Source: Aeromonas eucrenophila (lineage in GTDB: Bacteria; Pseudomonadota; Gammaproteobacteria; Enterobacterales; Aeromonadaceae). Taken from it: a DNA stretch of 64,000 bases. Below, piece by piece: positions 1-8,197 of this stretch. How positions within the stretch are numbered: position 1 is the first letter of the stretch; each line of letters opens with the position of its first letter. The notes below the pieces were generated by a model. The model had not been told where the DNA came from. It ran no database searches and saw only the letters and a program-made list of their open reading frames with translations. The stretch lies in contig NZ_CDDF01000017.1 of NCBI RefSeq assembly GCF_000819865.1, forward strand, positions 186,001 through 250,000. Reading direction: 5' to 3'. A program made the translations under genes and the position numbers.

Positions 1-250
1 GCACGGTCTTGTCGTCGATACGTTCATACTTCTCGGCCAGGCGCGGCTCGAACTGCAGATCCTGGGTGTAACGCATCAGCGGATCGAACACCAGGTGAGA
101 CATCTCCAGGGTCTGACCGGAGAGCTGCTCCTGCGGATCCAGCGAGGTGGCGTCGGAGGCGACGGCCACCTTGATGTCGGCGGCAGAGACGTTAAATGCG
201 AAACCAGCGGCGAACAGCGCCATGGCAATCTTGGATAATCCTTTCTTCAT
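1..250 (-). CDS. Peptide ABC transporter substrate-binding protein (N-terminal part)
   Basis: Only the first 83 codons lie in the window; the gene runs off the left edge. The N-terminus is a clear Sec signal peptide (MKKGLSKIAMALFAAGFAFN, cleavage after VSAA or VSAAD). The mature start contains the segment ASDATSLDPQE, typical of family 5 extracellular solute-binding proteins (DppA/OppA/SapA type), which bind peptides in the periplasm. The start at 250 is preceded by GGAGAAAGAC, a good ribosome binding site. It lies 70 bp downstream of the fused ATPase gene on the same strand, so both probably belong to one uptake operon whose permease genes would follow outside the window. The substrate cannot be told from this fragment. 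Confidence 0.85.
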   Translation of the reverse strand, partial: MKKGLSKIAMALFAAGFAFNVSAADIKVAVASDATSLDPQEQLSGQTLEMSHLVFDPLMRYTQDLQFEPRLAEKYERIDDKTV

Positions 251-320
251 GTCTTTCTCCATGCTTTTGGCTTTTTATTGACACTTTTTGTGACAAGCGG
301 ACCGGCGAGCCGGCTCTTTC

Positions 321-2045
321 CTAGCTTGCGATTTCCAGCCCCTCGCGGGACATTCCCTTAAACTCCGGCATGAGGGAGATCAGCTTGCGACTGTACTCAT
401 GTTCGGCATTGGTAAAGAGTTTCTCGGTCTCGGCCACTTCCACCAGATGACCGTGCTGCATCACCCCGATGCGATCGCACATCTGACGAATGACCGGCAG
501 GTCGTGGCTGATGAACAGCATGGTGAGCCCAAGCTCCTGCTGCAAATCCTTGAGCAGATTGAGGATCTGGGCCTGTACCGACACATCCAGCGCCGAGGTC
601 GGCTCGTCGCAGATGAGGAAACGCGGCCGGGTCGCCAGGGCGCGGGCGATGGAGATGCGCTGACGCTGACCACCGGAGAACTCGTGGGGGTACTTGACCC
701 CGGCACCGCGGCCGAGGCCGACGTGATCGAGCAAGTCGCTCACTATCCCCTGGATCTGGCTCTCGCTGCTGGCGAGTTTATGGAAGCGAATGGGCTCGGC
801 GATGATGTCACGCACCTTCATGCGCGGGTTCATCGAGGAGTAGGGATTCTGGAACACCATCTGCATCTGACGGCGCAGCGGGCGGCGCTCATGCTCCCCT
901 TTCAACGCGGTCAGATCGATCCCCTCGAACACGATTTTGCCGGTATCGGGCGGATAGAGGCCGGTGATGGCGCGGGCTATGGTGGATTTGCCGGAACCCG
1001 ACTCCCCCACCAGACCGAAGGTCTCACCCTCGAAGATCTCGAAGCTGATGTTGTTGCAGGCACGCACGTACTGGCGGCGGCTCGGGAACAGGGAGTTCTT
1101 GGTGACGAACTTCAGGTCCACGTTCTCCACCCGCAGCAGCGCCCCTTCATAGCTGCGCTGATCCTGACTCTGGCCGAGCCAGTGGGTCTTGAGATCGATG
1201 CTGGTGTCCGGTGCGCTCGCGTCTTCGATATAAGAGACCAGCGGGAAACGCACCAGCTTGACGTCCGAGCGGGGTACCGCCGAGATGAGGCTGCGGGTGT
1301 AGGGGTGACTGGGGCGACCCAACACCTGTTCCGTGGTACCGAACTCCACCAGATCCCCGCGATACATCACCGCCACCTTGTCGGTGACGTTGGAGACCAC
1401 GCCCATGTCGTGAGTGACCAGCATGCAACCCACCTGACGCTCCTTGCACAGGTTGCGGATGAGTTGCAGGATCTGGTCCTGGATGGAAACGTCCAGCGCC
1501 GTGGTCGGCTCATCGGCGATGATGAGCTCGGGATCCCCGGACAGGGCGATGGCGATGACCACCCGTTGGCGCATGCCGCCGGAGAATTGATAGGGATACT
1601 GCTTGATGCGCAATTCCGGTTGCGGAATGCCGACCGCGCTCATCAGCTCGAGCGCCTTGGCGAAGGCGGCCTCGCGATTGAGGTCGGTATTGGCCAGGAT
1701 GGTCTCCACCAGCTGCCGTTCAACGGTGAACAGCGGGTTCAGGGAGGTCATGGGATCCTGGAAGATGAAGCCGATACGGGAGCCGCGGATGGCCCGCATC
1801 TCGTTCTGGCTCTTGCCGGAGATCAGCTCACCATTGAGGTAGATGTCGCCACGGGCGATGCGACCGGGCGGGCTCAACAGATCGATGACGGCATTGCCGA
1901 TGGTGGATTTGCCGGCACCTGATTCGCCGACCACCCCGACGATCTCCCCCTTTTCAACAGAAAAAGAGAGATCCTTCACCGCGGCCAGCACCCCATAGCG
2001 GGAGGGGTACTCGATCCGCAAGTTTTTCACTTCGAGCAAGGACAT
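321..2045 (-). CDS. Fused double ATP-binding protein of a peptide ABC transporter
   Basis: A 574-residue protein with two complete ABC ATPase domains, resembling DppD and DppF joined in one chain (as in YejF or GsiA). Domain 1 has Walker [10 protein letters not shown] near residue 40, signature SGGMRQR and Walker [13 protein letters not shown]. Domain 2 starts near residue 300 and has [16 protein letters not shown] and [11 protein letters not shown]. Each half ends with an oligopeptide-transporter C-terminal region ([12 protein letters not shown] in the first). It powers import of peptides or similar solutes at the inner membrane. The open frame continues upstream to 2183, but the start at 2045 (MSLLEVKNL) fits family N-termini and has AGAGG eight bases before it. 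The substrate-binding protein gene follows 70 bp downstream. Confidence 0.9.
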   Translation of the reverse strand: MSLLEVKNLRIEYPSRYGVLAAVKDLSFSVEKGEIVGVVGESGAGKSTIGNAVIDLLSPPGRIARGDIYLNGELISGKSQNEMRAIRGSRIGFIFQDPMTSLNPLFTVERQLVETILANTDLNREAAFAKALELMSAVGIPQPELRIKQYPYQFSGGMRQRVVIAIALSGDPELIIADEPTTALDVSIQDQILQLIRNLCKERQVGCMLVTHDMGVVSNVTDKVAVMYRGDLVEFGTTEQVLGRPSHPYTRSLISAVPRSDVKLVRFPLVSYIEDASAPDTSIDLKTHWLGQSQDQRSYEGALLRVENVDLKFVTKNSLFPSRRQYVRACNNISFEIFEGETFGLVGESGSGKSTIARAITGLYPPDTGKIVFEGIDLTALKGEHERRPLRRQMQMVFQNPYSSMNPRMKVRDIIAEPIRFHKLASSESQIQGIVSDLLDHVGLGRGAGVKYPHEFSGGQRQRISIARALATRPRFLICDEPTSALDVSVQAQILNLLKDLQQELGLTMLFISHDLPVIRQMCDRIGVMQHGHLVEVAETEKLFTNAEHEYSRKLISLMPEFKGMSREGLEIAS

Positions 2046-2593
2046 GGTTACCTCTGCGGGGGACATCCGTCCCAAATAATTCGTCCGTAAATCAGCCGCA
2101 GATGCTGGGTGTGCCTTGAGTCGTTGATATTGAGTGTTTAGCGAGTAAGAAACGCTCAATCCATGAGGCAGCGAAACCAGCAATCCGGGCGGGTTTTTTG
2201 CATTTTTTTGGAATAACCCGCGAGTAAGTTAGTCGGTTTGCCCGCGGGTGTAAATGATCCAGTTATACAATTTCGCAATGTTTTGCGCAGATAACGCACA
2301 CTTCAATGGCGTAAAATGTCGACTAAAATCACATTAGCAGATGTTGTGACGGCAACGCGAGTGGTTACCACATTTAAATTTCAACAATAGCTTAACAAGC
2401 AATCAGATCAACTATTCCATTTCGCCTGTCGAGCTTCGAATGAGTAGTGAATATTTATGTAAAATGATTTTTTAACGGCAGCATATCTGGATGAAGGAAA
2501 AATAAGCAGAGGTAAATAGGGAAAAATCAGAATGATCCGCCAGTGACGGGGGCGGCCATGGGGGGGAGTCAGGGGTAAAATTGCATACAAAAC
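2046..2593. other. Intergenic region without a supported gene
   Basis: About 550 bp upstream of the transporter operon and downstream of the riboflavin operon. It is more AT-rich than the neighbouring genes and should contain the promoter of the minus-strand transporter genes, though no convincing -35/-10 pair was found. An open frame on the minus strand near 2408-2590 has no ribosome binding site or recognisable content and was left out. A GCGGGTT/AACCCGC inverted pair with a long T-rich loop lies near 2190-2222. Confidence 0.5.
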
Positions 2594-2626
2594 AGTGCAG
2601 GTCCGCCAAAAGGTCGGACCTGCACT
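2594..2626 (-). terminator. Rho-independent terminator of the ribH-nusB-thiL-pgpA transcript
   Basis: A perfect 12-bp inverted repeat (AGTGCAGGTCCG / CGGACCTGCACT) with a 9-base loop. On the minus strand it is followed by GTTTTG. It sits downstream of pgpA and of the two extra copies of the pgpA 3' end, so those copies should be transcribed. Confidence 0.8.
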
Positions 2627-2644
2627 CCATCCGAGGGAATTATT

Positions 2645-2827
2645 TTATCCCGCCGGCCAGTCGCTGCATGCAGGACGGGGTGAATAACCCGGCGATCGGG
2701 CACCACCGAAGGCGATAAGACTCAGCCTATCCAGCCGGCCAGCAACTGCATGCAGGATGGGACGAATTACCCGGCGATCAGATAGATCGCCGAATATGAT
2801 GCCCAGCCTGGCCCAAGGCGATGGAGC
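2645..2827 (-). repeat. Two degenerate tandem copies of the pgpA 3' end
   Basis: Directly after the pgpA stop codon come two diverged copies of its last 25-30 codons: roughly 2725-2820 (offset 106 bp from the gene) and 2645-2720 (offset a further 82 bp). Shared blocks include the minus-strand sequences CTGATCGCCGG, TGCATGCAGTTGCT and GGCTGGATAGGCTGA. In the first copy the gene's terminal QLLAAWIG reads QLLAGWIG followed by a stop. Small indels break the frame further upstream, so the copies are not functional coding sequence. They lie between pgpA and its terminator. Confidence 0.85.
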
Positions 2828-3322
2828 TTAGCCTATCCAGGCAGCTAGCAACTGCATGCACAGCAGGGCGAACAGGCCGGCGATCAGATCGTCGAGCATG
2901 ATGCCCAGGCCGCCGTGGATACGGCGATCGAACCAGGAGATGGGCCAGGGCTTGAGCACGTCGAACAGCCGGAACAGCACGAAACCGGCAAACACCCACT
3001 CCCAGCCGGCGGGGGCCGCTATCATGGTCACCCCGAAGCCAATCACCTCGTCCCAGACGATGGCGCCGTGATCCGGCATGCCGATGGCATCGGTGGCGCC
3101 CTGGCAGATCCAGATCCCCGCCACGAAGCCCAGCGCCAGCAAGGCGACGAACCAGGGGGTAGAAAGGCCGCTCACCAGCAGATAGAGCGGAATGGCGACT
3201 AAGGTCCCCATGGTGCCCGGCGCCTTGGGAGAGAGGCCGGCACCGAAGCCCACCGCCAGCAGGTGGCGCGGGTTCCTCAGGTTCAGCCGTTTCAACTCGG
3301 GCTTTATCATCAACAGGCTCAT
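2828..3322 (-). CDS. pgpA: Phosphatidylglycerophosphatase A
   Basis: A 164-residue inner-membrane enzyme that dephosphorylates phosphatidylglycerophosphate to phosphatidylglycerol, a late step of phospholipid synthesis. Family motifs are present in order: HLLAVGFGAGLSPKAPGTMG near the N-terminus, AIVWDEVIGF in the middle, FRLFDVLKPWPISWFD, and HGGLGIMLDDLIAG near the C-terminus with the acidic residues expected for metal binding. The start at 3322 overlaps the thiL stop codon (ATGA), indicating translational coupling; a longer frame to 3337 has no support. It is the last gene of the ribH-nusB-thiL-pgpA set and is followed by two broken copies of its own 3' end. Confidence 0.93.
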   Translation of the reverse strand: MSLLMIKPELKRLNLRNPRHLLAVGFGAGLSPKAPGTMGTLVAIPLYLLVSGLSTPWFVALLALGFVAGIWICQGATDAIGMPDHGAIVWDEVIGFGVTMIAAPAGWEWVFAGFVLFRLFDVLKPWPISWFDRRIHGGLGIMLDDLIAGLFALLCMQLLAAWIG

Positions 3323-4278
3323 GCGAAGTGATCCCATCCCTTGAGTTCAAGCTCCACCGTTTGCTCGCCTCGCACATAGTCGATGCCGGGGTCGCCGGCC
3401 AGGATCCGGCCGATGCGGGTGAACTTAACGCCGCAGTTCGCCAGCGCCGTGTCCAGAGCGCCGTGATGCTCCTGTGGCACTGTGAAGCAGAGCTCGTAGT
3501 CATCTCCCCCCGCCAGCGCCAGCTGCCAGGCATCCCGTTCCGGCACCGCATCCTGTAGCACGGGCGAGAGCGGCAGCAGACCGAGATCGATTTGTGCCCG
3601 CACGCCGGATGCCTTGAGGATGTGGCCAAGATCCGAAGCCAGACCGTCGGAGAGATCCAGCGCACTGCCCGCCAAGCCACGCAGGGCCTGGCCGGCCAGG
3701 ATGCGGGGATGGGGGTGATCGAGGCGCGGCAGCACGGCGGCCAGCTGGTTCTCGTTGAGGGTGCGCTTGCCCAGCAAATGAGAGAGCGCGAGCGCCGCGT
3801 CCCCCAGGGTGCCGGTGACATAGATGCCGTCACCGGCCTTGGCGCCGCTGCGCAGCAGGGCGCGCCCGGTTGGCACAGAGCCCTTCACCGAGACGGTGAT
3901 GGAGAGCGGGCCCCGGGTCATGTCCCCGCCCACCAGGGCCACGTTGTAGTACTCGGCAAGCTCGAGGAAGCCCTCGGCGAAGCCGGCGACCCAGGCCTCG
4001 TTGATGGCCGGCAGGGTCAGCGCCATCGAGACCCAGCGCGGCTCGGCCCCCATGGCGGCGAGATCGGACAGATTGACCGCCAGCGCCTTGTAGCCGAGAT
4101 CCACCGGATCCATGTCGGGAAAGAAATGCACGCCGCTCACCAGGGTATCCGTGCTCACCGCCAGCTGGGTATCGGCAGGCAGGGTCAGCAGGGCGCAGTC
4201 ATCTCCAGGGCCCATCACCACGTCCTTGCGGGCGTGGGGGACCTTGAAGTACTTCTCAATCAGCTCAAATTCACCCAT
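3319..4278 (-). CDS. thiL: Thiamine-monophosphate kinase
   Basis: A 319-residue cytoplasmic kinase that phosphorylates thiamine monophosphate to the coenzyme thiamine diphosphate. It is collinear with E. coli ThiL: N-terminal GEFELIEKYF, metal/ATP motif GPGDDCALL, STDTLVSGVHFF, YKALAVNLSDLAAMGA, GGDMTRGPLS, ALDLSDGLASDLGHI and GGDDYELCF. The start at 4278 (MGEF) matches the family. An in-frame ATG at 4296 has a better-placed AGGAG but lies inside a terminator-like hairpin, so the start remains somewhat open. It sits 56 bp after nusB and overlaps pgpA by 4 bp. Confidence 0.93.
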   Translation of the reverse strand: MGEFELIEKYFKVPHARKDVVMGPGDDCALLTLPADTQLAVSTDTLVSGVHFFPDMDPVDLGYKALAVNLSDLAAMGAEPRWVSMALTLPAINEAWVAGFAEGFLELAEYYNVALVGGDMTRGPLSITVSVKGSVPTGRALLRSGAKAGDGIYVTGTLGDAALALSHLLGKRTLNENQLAAVLPRLDHPHPRILAGQALRGLAGSALDLSDGLASDLGHILKASGVRAQIDLGLLPLSPVLQDAVPERDAWQLALAGGDDYELCFTVPQEHHGALDTALANCGVKFTRIGRILAGDPGIDYVRGEQTVELELKGWDHFA

Positions 4279-4280
4279 AC

Positions 4281-4305
4281 AGTAAAAAGCCAGCATTTAG
4301 CTGGC
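4281..4305 (-). terminator. Terminator-like hairpin between nusB and thiL
   Basis: GCCAGC-ATTTA-GCTGGC stem-loop (6 bp) followed on the minus strand by TTTTT, 30 bp past the nusB stop. It could end part of the transcripts or act as an attenuator within the operon; it also covers the alternative thiL start. Confidence 0.5.
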
Positions 4306-4334
4306 TCCTCTCTTAATGCGGATGGACCACGGGA

Positions 4335-4748
4335 TCAACGCTTCGGCAGCGTCTTGATCACCTTGTCCAGTACGCCGTTGACAAACTTGTGGCTGTCATC
4401 GGCGGCGAAGGCTTTGGCCAGCTCGATCGCTTCGTTGATCACCACGCGCGGCGGCACATCATCACGACGGGTCAGCTCGTAGGTCGCCAGACGCAGGATC
4501 GCCTTGTCCACCATGTCCACTTCGTCCAGCGGACGGGAGAGGAAAGGAGAAAACACCTTGTCCAGCTCGCTGCAGTGGAGGGCTACCCCGAACAGCAGAT
4601 CGCGGAAATAGCTCAGGTCCACACCCTTGGTGTCCTGATCGATCTTGAACTGCTCTTCGATGTCGCCCACGTTAGCCTTGGTCATCTGCCACTGGTAGAT
4701 GGCCTGGGTGGCGCAATGGCGGGCCTTACGGCGCTCAGACGGTTTCAA
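4335..4748 (-). CDS. nusB: Transcription antitermination factor NusB
   Basis: A 137-residue all-helical RNA-binding protein that joins NusE (S10) on boxA RNA during rRNA antitermination. It aligns with E. coli NusB throughout: [74 protein letters not shown]. The start is most likely the TTG at 4748 (TTG AAA CCG), because GAGGA lies 8-9 bases upstream and the product then begins as in E. coli. A second TTG at 4763 would lie inside the end of ribH. Only 4 bp separate the ribH stop from this start, so translation is probably coupled. Confidence 0.92.
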   Translation of the reverse strand: MKPSERRKARHCATQAIYQWQMTKANVGDIEEQFKIDQDTKGVDLSYFRDLLFGVALHCSELDKVFSPFLSRPLDEVDMVDKAILRLATYELTRRDDVPPRVVINEAIELAKAFAADDSHKFVNGVLDKVIKTLPKR

Positions 4749-4752
4749 TGTA

Positions 4753-5223
4753 TTATTCCTCAAGCAGTTTCAGTACGTTGATCATTTCGAGCGCACTCAG
4801 TGCAGCCTCTGCACCCTTGTTACCCGCCTTGGTACCGGCGCGCTCGATGGCTTGTTCGATGTTTTCGGTGGTCAGCACGCCGAAGGCAACGGGAATTTCA
4901 TATTCCATCATTACCTGGGCCAGACCCTTGCCGTTCTCGCTCGCCACCAGTTCGAAGTGGTAGGTACCACCACGGATGACGGTGCCGAGGGCGACGATGG
5001 CATCGTATTGACCACTCTTGGCCAGCTTCTTGGCTGCCAAGGGGATTTCGACGGCACCCGGCACGCGCACCAGGGTCAGATTGCTGTCCTGCACCTGGCC
5101 TTGACGCTTGAGCACGTCCAGTGCGCCGTTCACCAGGCTGTCATTGATGAAGCTGTTGAAACGGGCAACGACAATAGCAACACGCGCCTCGGGAGCCGCG
5201 ATATTTCCTTCGATAATCTTCAT
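4753..5223 (-). CDS. ribH: 6,7-dimethyl-8-ribityllumazine synthase
   Basis: A 156-residue enzyme, the same length as E. coli RibH. It condenses 5-amino-6-ribitylaminouracil with 3,4-dihydroxy-2-butanone 4-phosphate to lumazine, the penultimate step of riboflavin synthesis, and forms icosahedral shells. Motifs: [50 protein letters not shown] with the catalytic histidine, and [20 protein letters not shown]. The start at 5223 has AGGA seven bases upstream; the longer frame is not used. Unlike the usual order, ribH is cut off from ribBA by a protease gene on the other strand and so needs its own promoter. Confidence 0.95.
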   Translation of the reverse strand: MKIIEGNIAAPEARVAIVVARFNSFINDSLVNGALDVLKRQGQVQDSNLTLVRVPGAVEIPLAAKKLAKSGQYDAIVALGTVIRGGTYHFELVASENGKGLAQVMMEYEIPVAFGVLTTENIEQAIERAGTKAGNKGAEAALSALEMINVLKLLEE

Positions 5224-5275
5224 TGGAAATCCTGTCTCTGTGCAATCAAAAAGGGCCGGGGTCAAAAGTGCGCAC

Positions 5276-5304
5276 ATTCTAGCACAAAGGCAATGGGACA
5301 AAAA
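5276..5304 (-). promoter_or_regulatory. Candidate promoter for ribH-nusB-thiL-pgpA
   Basis: On the minus strand an extended -10 (TGC TAGAAT, 5281-5276) lies 17 bp after a weak -35-like TTTTTG (5304-5299). This puts transcription start about 45 bp before ribH. A promoter is expected here because the upstream neighbour is a divergent gene. No FMN riboswitch sequence was recognised. Confidence 0.45.
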
Positions 5305-5420
5305 CAGGCATCACCCTTCCGGTCAGCAACCCCTTATTAATTTTTTTCTTAACTGCTCCGACCTGCTAATAATACGCGCGCCTGTCACGGGGTAAAAACA
5401 ATAATATCAAGGAGTTCAAT

Positions 5421-6677
5421 ATGTTGTATTTCAAACGCAGCGGCGTCGCGCTCGCATGCCTGCTATCATTTTCCGCTCAGGCCGATACCGGTACGCCACG
5501 TATCATAGGTGGTAGCGCCACGACAGCGCCCAGCTGGATGGCGGCTGTCGGTGAAGTCATCGATGGCACCTGGGTCAACTTCTGCGGCGGTACCCTGATC
5601 GACAGTCAGTGGGTGCTGACCGCAGCCCACTGTGTTGCCGATGCCCAGTCCGGCCCCATGGAAGTAGCCATCGGTGTGACGGATCTGAGCCGTCCCCACA
5701 CCCGCAGCAGAGTCGACCAGGTGCTGATGCATCCCGAGTACTATCAGAATCTGTTGAACAATCTCGGGAGCCCCGACAAGACGCCTTCCTCCTCGGATGT
5801 GGCCCTGCTGCACTTGGCCAATCCTGTCTCCCTCGCTCCCATCACTATTGCCGATCAGACGACCAAGGACACCTGGCAGGTGGGCACAACCCTGCTGAAT
5901 GCCCTCGGATACGGTGGTACCAACCCTGCCGCGACCAAAGCCAGTTTGCAGCTGCTGGCGGTGGATCTCGCCTATCAGGGGGAACGAGACCGCTGGTATG
6001 GCGATCAGACCACCACTCACATCTTCGCTGGCAACCTGCTCGGGCAGGACACCTGCAAGGGCGACAGTGGCGGCCCGTTAACCTATGGGGGAGAACTGGT
6101 CGGCGTAACCAGCTACGGCGCCTATCCCTGTGCAACCGGCAGTGCCGGTGGCTATGTCTACGCCCCGGATTTCAAGGGGTGGATTTCCAGCCAGCAACAG
6201 GGGGTCACCCTGACCACCATCCGCGGCCTCATTCTGCCTCAAGGGACCAGTGGCTGGGCCGACTACCAACTCGCCAACCGCACAACTCAAGCCTTGACCC
6301 TGAGTAACTTCTACAGCGATGCTCCAGCCATGCTCAATGGCTGCCCCAGCCGCCTGGAAGCGGGACAGCACTGCTCCCTGCGTCTTCGCGCCGATGCCAA
6401 CGACACCGTGGGCACACTTCGTCTCCAGGGGGTAGCACTCACCGCCATCGACGAACGAGGGGGGAGTCAGCGTCTTGAAGGCGTGCTGATGAGCATGACC
6501 GACAAGCCCCTCCGGACGAATGACACCACTACGACGGGAGCGACGGCGGAAGGTGGTAACACGACAACAACGACTACAACCACCAACTCCACCTCCAATA
6601 GCGGTGGGGGCGGTGGCGCCATCGGTCTTGCGAGTCTGTTGTTGCTACCCCTTGCCTGGTTGCGCCGTCGCCGCTAA
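5421..6677 (+). CDS. Secreted trypsin-like serine protease with GlyGly-CTERM tail
   Basis: A 418-residue exported protease of the S1 (chymotrypsin) family. Signal peptide residues 1-21 (ends SAQA). The activation site is R27-IIGG. The catalytic triad is His70 (TAAHC), Asp126 (SDVALL) and Ser216 (GDSGGP). Asp210, six residues before the serine, predicts cleavage after Arg or Lys. After the protease domain (to about 258) comes a roughly 110-residue beta-rich extension, then a Thr/Asn-rich linker (about 367-394). The end is the GlyGly-CTERM signal: GGGGG, a hydrophobic helix and RRRR. Such tails are cut by rhombosortase, as for Vibrio VesB, after type II secretion. AAGGAG lies six bases before the start. 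The gene faces against the riboflavin genes on both sides. Confidence 0.92.
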   Translation: MLYFKRSGVALACLLSFSAQADTGTPRIIGGSATTAPSWMAAVGEVIDGTWVNFCGGTLIDSQWVLTAAHCVADAQSGPMEVAIGVTDLSRPHTRSRVDQVLMHPEYYQNLLNNLGSPDKTPSSSDVALLHLANPVSLAPITIADQTTKDTWQVGTTLLNALGYGGTNPAATKASLQLLAVDLAYQGERDRWYGDQTTTHIFAGNLLGQDTCKGDSGGPLTYGGELVGVTSYGAYPCATGSAGGYVYAPDFKGWISSQQQGVTLTTIRGLILPQGTSGWADYQLANRTTQALTLSNFYSDAPAMLNGCPSRLEAGQHCSLRLRADANDTVGTLRLQGVALTAIDERGGSQRLEGVLMSMTDKPLRTNDTTTTGATAEGGNTTTTTTTTNSTSNSGGGGGAIGLASLLLLPLAWLRRRR

Positions 6678-6705
6678 GGCAATCCCTAAAGGCCAGACAA
6701 CAAAC

Positions 6706-6735
6706 AATAAGGGATGACCGAGGTCATCCCTTATT
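6706..6735. terminator. Bidirectional terminator between the protease gene and ribBA
   Basis: Perfect 13-bp inverted repeat AATAAGGGATGAC / GTCATCCCTTATT with a CGAG loop, located between two convergent genes. A/T-rich flanks allow use in both directions. Confidence 0.8.
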
Positions 6736-6798
6736 TCATTGCATCGAACTTTCCCCAACCCATGCTGAGAAGATACCGTCTTGGGGAGGTCAATATGC

Positions 6799-7908
6799 CT
6801 ATTCGCCGACGTATTCCACGACCTCGAGACCGAAGCCACCCAGGGCGTGATATTTCTTGGGCGAGCTCAACAGCCGCATCTTGCCGACCCCCAGGGTCTT
6901 TAGGATCTGGGAGCCCACGCCGACCCGGCGCGAGGTGCCCTGCCACTTGGCCCCTTCCGGTTGCAGCCCTTTGTCGGCGGCTTCGAACGCCTTGACCCGG
7001 GCCAGCAGCTCGTTGCCGCTGGCTTCCGCCCCCAGGATCACCAGCACGCCGCCCTCTTCGGCGATGCGCGCCATGGATTTCGGCAGCGGCCAGCTACGGG
7101 CGCTGTGACGGTCGGTGTGCAGCAGATCGCTCAGCACGTCGTGTAGATGCACTCGCACCAGGGCCGGCTGATCGGCCTGGATCTCACCCTTCCTCAGGGC
7201 GAAGTGCACCTGGTTGTCGATGGTGTCGCGGAAGGTGATGAGGTCGAATTCGCCGTACTCGGTGGGCAGCTTGCACTCGGCCACCTTTTCGACCGTGGTT
7301 TCGTGCTGGTTGCGGTACTCGATAAGATCCGCGATGGTGCCGAGCTTGATGCCGTGCTGCTCGGCGAAGATCTCCAGATCCGGGCGGCGCGCCATGGAGC
7401 CGTCTTCGTTGAGGATCTCGACGATGACGGAGGCCGCCTCGTAACCCGCCAACCGGGCCAGATCGCAGCCTGCCTCGGTGTGACCGGCGCGGGTCAGCAC
7501 GCCGCCGTCCTGCGCCATCAGCGGGAAGATGTGGCCGGGCTGCACCAGATCCGCAGCCTTGGCGTTCGGGGCCACGGCGGCTTGCACGGTGACGGCACGA
7601 TCGGCGGCGGAGATGCCGGTGGTCACCCCTTCGGCCGCTTCTATGGTCACGGTGAAGGCGGTGGAAAACTGGGCGTTGTTGCGGTCTACCATCAGCGGCA
7701 GCGCCAGCTGTTTGCAGCGATCCCGGGTCAGGGTCAGGCAGATCAGCCCACGGCCATAGCGCGCCATAAAGTTGATGTCTTCAGGACGAACACAGGAGGC
7801 GGCCATGATCAGGTCCCCTTCATTCTCCCTGTCTTCGTCATCCATCAGGATCACCATCTTGCCAGCCTTGATATCGGCAATGATTTCCTGGGTTGTACTC
7901 AGCGCCAT
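6799..7908 (-). CDS. ribBA: 3,4-dihydroxy-2-butanone 4-phosphate synthase with degenerate GTP cyclohydrolase II domain
   Basis: A 369-residue two-domain protein. Residues 1-205 are RibB, which converts ribulose 5-phosphate to the four-carbon unit of riboflavin: motif [10 protein letters not shown] (23-32), [30 protein letters not shown] and [16 protein letters not shown]. Residues 206-369 have the fold pattern of GTP cyclohydrolase II, but the zinc-binding cysteine cluster of active RibA is absent; the corresponding stretch reads [16 protein letters not shown]. The second activity is therefore probably lost and a separate RibA should exist elsewhere. The start at 7908 has GGAG seven bases upstream. 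Confidence 0.92.
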   Translation of the reverse strand: MALSTTQEIIADIKAGKMVILMDDEDRENEGDLIMAASCVRPEDINFMARYGRGLICLTLTRDRCKQLALPLMVDRNNAQFSTAFTVTIEAAEGVTTGISAADRAVTVQAAVAPNAKAADLVQPGHIFPLMAQDGGVLTRAGHTEAGCDLARLAGYEAASVIVEILNEDGSMARRPDLEIFAEQHGIKLGTIADLIEYRNQHETTVEKVAECKLPTEYGEFDLITFRDTIDNQVHFALRKGEIQADQPALVRVHLHDVLSDLLHTDRHSARSWPLPKSMARIAEEGGVLVILGAEASGNELLARVKAFEAADKGLQPEGAKWQGTSRRVGVGSQILKTLGVGKMRLLSSPKKYHALGGFGLEVVEYVGE

Positions 7909-8197
7909 GGGCTACTCCATCAACATGTTTCGGGAATTGAGCCCGTGGGCCCGATTTGATACGGCTTATGTGTTGTTAGATGGGGGCGCTGGCCCCCGTT
8001 TCAACCCGGGCGAGATCACAGAAAACCGGTTTGGCGGGCCACTCAGCCAGGCTATCGGGCCGAGCGACGGGCCGGGATCCGTCGCGAGCACTCATCAACA
8101 AGGTAAACAACCGCATTTCGCCAGCTGTTTATACCAAAAATAAATATTAAACAGATTACTAAACCACCACATCAATAAATAATGGAATTATTCACCA
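7909..8197 (-). other. Intergenic region between ribE and ribBA
   Basis: 289 bp, long for neighbouring genes of one pathway. It holds a GGGGGC-GCTG-GCCCCC hairpin (7982-7997). It lacks the conserved blocks of an FMN riboswitch. It may carry a separate promoter for ribBA, but none was identified. Confidence 0.5.

Noticed and set aside
399-1922. Long plus-strand frame opposite the fused ABC ATPase
   Set aside because: A mirror of the GC-rich ATPase gene; the minus strand has full domain evidence. The same applies to other long opposite-strand frames, for example opposite torA, accC and fadH.
2408-2590. 60-codon minus-strand frame
   Set aside because: No ribosome binding site, no recognisable domain and AT-rich random-like composition.
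7909-8197. Possible FMN riboswitch upstream of ribBA
   Set aside because: None of the conserved RFN blocks is present on the minus strand; only a short GC hairpin is seen.
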